From Paracoccus acridae (GTDB taxonomy: Bacteria > Pseudomonadota > Alphaproteobacteria > Rhodobacterales > Rhodobacteraceae): a DNA stretch of 64,000 bases. The position numbers and the translations under genes are program-made. The first letter of the stretch is position 1. The number at the start of each line of letters is the position of its first letter. Below the pieces are notes generated by a model. That model did not search any database. It saw only the letters and a list, made by a program, of their open reading frames with translations, and was not told where the DNA came from. Positions 61,214 to 64,000 of this stretch are shown here, in pieces. Location: assembly GCF_014642735.1 (NCBI RefSeq), contig NZ_BMIV01000001.1, positions 186,001 to 250,000 on the forward strand, read 5' to 3'.

Positions 61214-61906
61214 ATGCGCCAGACGCTGGATTATCTGCGCGAGACCGCTTCTCAGACGGCAGGGCCTTATGTCCATATCGGCCTGGCGCCCGGTGCCGCG
61301 GGCTTCGACATCTACCGCGAGGAACTGGGCCGCGACATCGCGGGGCCGAACGCCAGGGGGCAGCGGATCCGGGTCGAGGGTCTGGTGATCGACGGCATGG
61401 GCAGCCCCGTCAAGGACGTGCTGATCGAGGTCTGGCAAGCCAATGCCGACGGCATCTATCCCACGCCCGACGGCGGCGCGGTCGAGGATGGCTTTCGCGG
61501 CTGGGGCCGGGTCATCACCGATTTCGAGACCGGCGAATGGTCCTTTGAGACGGTGAAGCCCGGCGCGGTCGCTGGCCGCCATCCCACGGTGTCCAGCGTG
61601 GCGCGGCGGGTGCGGGATACCCATCCCGACTGGATGGGCAGAACCGATGAGGCCGCGGCAAGGATGGCGCCGCATCTGAATTTCTGGCTGGTGGCGCGGG
61701 GCATCAATATCGGGCTGAACACGCGGATGTATTTCCCCGACGAGGCCGAGGCCAATGCAGCCGACCCGGTTCTGAACCTGATCGAGTGGGAAAAGCGCCG
61801 CGCCACCCTGATCGCCACGCGCGGGGAGGACAAGGCCGGCCTTCCGGTCTATCGTTTCGAGATCCGCCTGCAGGGGGACGACGAAACCGTCTTCTTCGAC
61901 ATTTGA
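61214..61906 (+). CDS. pcaG: protocatechuate 3,4-dioxygenase alpha subunit
   Basis: This 230-residue alpha subunit pairs with PcaH. It starts TLDYLRETASQTAGPYVHIGLAPG and has LVIDGMGSPVKDVLIEVWQANADGIY, the same beta-sandwich fold as the beta subunit without the full iron site. APHLNFWLVARGINIGLNTRMYF is its family motif. GAGGGGA upstream of the ATG serves as the ribosome-binding site. The end is followed by the DUF849 relic. Confidence 0.95.
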   Translation: MRQTLDYLRETASQTAGPYVHIGLAPGAAGFDIYREELGRDIAGPNARGQRIRVEGLVIDGMGSPVKDVLIEVWQANADGIYPTPDGGAVEDGFRGWGRVITDFETGEWSFETVKPGAVAGRHPTVSSVARRVRDTHPDWMGRTDEAAARMAPHLNFWLVARGINIGLNTRMYFPDEAEANAADPVLNLIEWEKRRATLIATRGEDKAGLPVYRFEIRLQGDDETVFFDI

Positions 61907-61917
61907 AGGACCGTGCC

Positions 61918-62064
61918 ATGACCGATCCCTGCATCCTCTGCGTGGCGATCACCGGATCGCTTCCCGCCAGGGTGCGCCGCGCAGCCTGGATCGCCGAAGG
62001 GCAGGAACGTCCCGCAGCCCCCTGGCAGCAGGCGCGCGCGATGGCGGGACTGCGGACCGCATGA
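61918..62064 (+). pseudogene. relic of a DUF849 (BKACE, beta-keto acid cleavage) gene, in-frame 48-residue ORF
   Basis: This 48-codon open frame lies between pcaG and pcaB, where many Rhodobacterales have a DUF849 gene. Its first residues MTDPCILCVAITGSLP closely match the usual start of those proteins, and its last ones (PWQQARAMAGLRTA) match the usual end. About 250 internal residues are missing, including the zinc site. The frame is preserved and the stop overlaps the pcaB start (ATGA). The family comparison is from memory, not from an alignment. Confidence 0.7.
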
Positions 62065-63323
62065 TGTTGACCGACGGGCAGTTCAGCGACCCCGACCTGG
62101 CTGCCATCATGGGCGCCCCCGCCCAGGTTGCCGCCATGGGCCGGGTCGAGGCGGCCCTGGCCCAGGCCCAGGGGCGGCTTGGAATGATCCCCCTTGGCGC
62201 CGCCGACCGGATCGCGGCGGTCGCTGGCGGTTTTGCCCCCGATCCCGCGACGCTGATCGCCGCTGCCGCCACGGCGGGCATTCCCGCCCAGGCCTATGTC
62301 GCCGCGCTGAAAAAGGCCTGCGACAAGGATGGCGCCTTTGCCCATTACGGCGCGACATCGCAGGACATCCAGGACAGCGCGCTGATCCTGCAACTGCGCG
62401 ATGCCCTGGCGGTGATCGAGGATCGGCTGACCGCCCTTGACTGCGAACTGGCCGCAAGGGGCGATGCCTTTGGTGCCCAGCCGATCCCGGCCCGGACCCG
62501 CTTCCAGATCGCCGCGCCGACCACGCTGGGGGCCAAGATCGCCGTCTGGCGCGCACCCCTGTTGCGGCATCTTGCACGCCTGGCCGAACTGCGCCCGCGC
62601 CTGCTGACCCTGTCGCTTCACGGCGCGGCGGGGACCGGTGCGGCCTTCGGCGCGGATGCCGCCGCCTTGCGGGCGGATGTGGCGCGGCAGTTGGGCCTCG
62701 CGTCGTCCGACGTGCCCTGGCACGCGGCGCGCGACACGGTGGCGGAACTGGCGGGCTGGCTGTCGCTGGTCACCGGCAGCCTGGGCAAGATCGGCGCCGA
62801 CCTGATCCTGCTGGGCCAGTCCGAGATCGGCGAGATCAGCGCGGGCACCGGCGGCGGATCCTCGACCATGCCGCAGAAGTCGAACCCGGTCGCGGCCGAG
62901 GCCCTGGTCGGCATCGCCCGCCTGAACGCGGGCGGCGTGGGGATGATCCATGGCGCGATGATCCACGCGCAGGAACGCGACGGTTCGGCCCTGGCGGTGG
63001 AATGGCAGACGCTGCCCGACATGGTGGTGCGCACCGGCGCAGGCCTGCGGCTGGCCCTGGAGTTGGCGCGCAGCCTGACGCCCAACCCCCGCCGCATCGC
63101 CCGGACCTTCGATGCCGACCGGGGCGCGATGCTGGCCGAGGCTGCGGGATTTTACCTGGCGCGCCACATGCCGCGCCCCGACGCGCTGCGCATCGTCGCC
63201 GAGGCGCTTCGGCAGGTCGCGGCAAACGATGCCGATACCCTTGCGACCGCGCTGTCGCGCCTTCAGCCCGGCCATGACTGGGCCGCCATCCTGGCGCCCG
63301 GCCGCAACACCGGCAAGTCTTGA
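62061..63323 (+). CDS. pcaB: 3-carboxy-cis,cis-muconate cycloisomerase
   Basis: This 420-residue member of the fumarase/aspartase superfamily lactonises carboxymuconate. Motifs include HYGATSQDIQDSALILQLRDAL, the FQIAAPTTLGAKIAVW stretch and the signature GGGSSTMPQKSNPVAAEALV. The C-terminal part is shorter than in the ~450-residue Pseudomonas enzyme, as is common in alphaproteobacteria. The gene starts inside the stop of the DUF849 relic. The reaction precedes PcaC in the pathway. Confidence 0.93.
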   Translation: MMLTDGQFSDPDLAAIMGAPAQVAAMGRVEAALAQAQGRLGMIPLGAADRIAAVAGGFAPDPATLIAAAATAGIPAQAYVAALKKACDKDGAFAHYGATSQDIQDSALILQLRDALAVIEDRLTALDCELAARGDAFGAQPIPARTRFQIAAPTTLGAKIAVWRAPLLRHLARLAELRPRLLTLSLHGAAGTGAAFGADAAALRADVARQLGLASSDVPWHAARDTVAELAGWLSLVTGSLGKIGADLILLGQSEIGEISAGTGGGSSTMPQKSNPVAAEALVGIARLNAGGVGMIHGAMIHAQERDGSALAVEWQTLPDMVVRTGAGLRLALELARSLTPNPRRIARTFDADRGAMLAEAAGFYLARHMPRPDALRIVAEALRQVAANDADTLATALSRLQPGHDWAAILAPGRNTGKS

Positions 63324-63348
63324 CGATCACCATGGGGAGGAGAACCAC

Positions 63349-64000
63349 ATGACACGAACGACCCTGCTGGCCACCGTGGCCGCGCTTTGCCTGGGCACCG
63401 CCGCGACCGCGCAAGAGGTGACGCTGCGCGTCCACCACTTCCTGTCCGCGGACGCGCCGATCCAGACCGGGGTGCTGGAGCCTTGGGAAAGGATGGTCGA
63501 GGAACAGTCCGGCGGGCGGATCGACGTGCAGATCTATCCCTCGATGCAACTGGGCGGCAAGCCGCCGCAACTGTTCGACCAGGCGCGCGACGGGGTGGTG
63601 GACGTGGCCTGGACGCTGTTCGGCTATACCCCCGGCCGCTTCCCTGTGTCCGAGGTCTTCGAACTGCCCTTCCTGTCGGGCAGCGCCGCGGAAACCACGG
63701 CGGCCTTGCAGGAATACCAGGCGAAATACATGGGCGACGAGCTTGCGGGCGTGCATCCGCTGCTGATCCACGCGCCCTCGGCCTATAAGCTGCACACGAA
63801 GGACAAGGCCGTGGCCTCGCTGGCCGATCTGGCCGGGCTGAAGGTCCGCGCGCCGTCCCGCACCATGACCGACGGGCTGAACGCCCTGGGCGCGACCGCC
63901 GTCGGCATGCCCGTCCCCGAGGTGCCGCAGGCGCTGACCAGCGGCGTGATCGACGGCGCCGTCATCCCGTGGGAGGTTTTCGGCAGCCTGCGCATCGAAA
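63349..64000 (+). CDS. TRAP transporter substrate-binding protein (DctP-like), N-terminal part
   Basis: A reading frame runs from the ATG at 63349 past the window edge, with about 217 residues visible. The signal peptide is about 1-21 (GTAATA-QE). The mature part matches DctP-type TRAP binding proteins: VTLRVHHFLSADAPIQT, WERMVEEQSGGRIDVQIYPS, MQLGGKPPQLFDQARDGVVD and LKVRAPSRTMTDGLNALGA. GGGGAGGAGAA precedes the ATG. Directly downstream of the pca genes, it may import an aromatic acid such as protocatechuate or 4-hydroxybenzoate. Confidence 0.9.
   Translation, partial: MTRTTLLATVAALCLGTAATAQEVTLRVHHFLSADAPIQTGVLEPWERMVEEQSGGRIDVQIYPSMQLGGKPPQLFDQARDGVVDVAWTLFGYTPGRFPVSEVFELPFLSGSAAETTAALQEYQAKYMGDELAGVHPLLIHAPSAYKLHTKDKAVASLADLAGLKVRAPSRTMTDGLNALGATAVGMPVPEVPQALTSGVIDGAVIPWEVFGSLRIE

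Overview
The window is about 65-70 % GC, has strongly GC-ending codons and dense operons joined by ATGA/TGATG overlaps. Several gene orders are typical of Rhodobacterales: rnd-kdsD-lptCAB-hpf-ptsN, a MarR/OmpR pair like PetP/PetR, AsnC|DUF2849-cysI-cysH-DUF934-fpr, and pcaQ|pobA-pcaCHG-pcaB. This points to an alphaproteobacterium of the Rhodobacteraceae/Paracoccaceae, probably Paracoccus or a close relative. The region is chromosomal and mostly housekeeping. I see no phage, insertion sequence or CRISPR array.

Layout. 1-8745: a sugar catabolic operon with a 2,5-dioxovalerate (alpha-ketoglutarate semialdehyde) dehydrogenase cut by the window edge, a YtfQRT/YjfF-type galactofuranose/pentose ABC importer, an SMP-30 lactonase, galactose mutarotase, and the KDGal kinase and KDPGal aldolase of the De Ley-Doudoroff route. 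8843-14971: an exported low-complexity protein, RNase D, the KDO/LPS-transport operon, HPF and PtsN. 14972-15763: a gene-free, partly AT-rich stretch. 15764-31480: ilvE, petP-petR-like regulators, a uracil-DNA glycosylase, a DsbD-like domain protein, YqgE, MsrA/MsrB, a nitronate monooxygenase-like protein, trehalose synthesis (otsB-otsA), Rsh, RpoZ, FolK, a NYN nuclease-like protein, PyrG and SecG.

31553-43654: cobyric acid synthase, IspH, a GST, RNase HI, a TRIC channel, truncated globin, QueF, a membrane protein, IleS with a structured leader, an aldo/keto reductase, OsmC, a glycosyltransferase-like protein and ArsC. 43665-48270: the assimilatory sulfate reduction operon and its AsnC-type regulator. 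48433-54342: an OmpA-family protein with a very long Ala/Pro/Glu region, a CoA-binding protein, a YHS protein, RlmB, a tRNA-Tyr-like gene and an unrecognised two-gene soluble/membrane module. 54627-57163: a hydroxyacid dehydrogenase and MobA/XdhC-like molybdenum-cofactor proteins. 57693-64000: protocatechuate catabolism, ending in a TRAP transporter binding protein cut by the window edge.

The most notable observations are these. (1) The pca operon carries two in-frame mini-ORFs that look like internal-deletion relics of pcaD and of a DUF849/BKACE gene. They represent the two steps after PcaC, and both keep their overlaps with neighbouring genes. (2) ileS contains a sharply bounded patch of about 340 bp with about 53 % GC and roughly half AT-ending codons, inside the editing domain. 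(3) ileS has a candidate promoter and a nested-hairpin leader. (4) An unknown soluble-plus-membrane gene pair sits beside a tRNA-like gene with an unusual core. All calls come from reading the sequence by eye; no database search was run.
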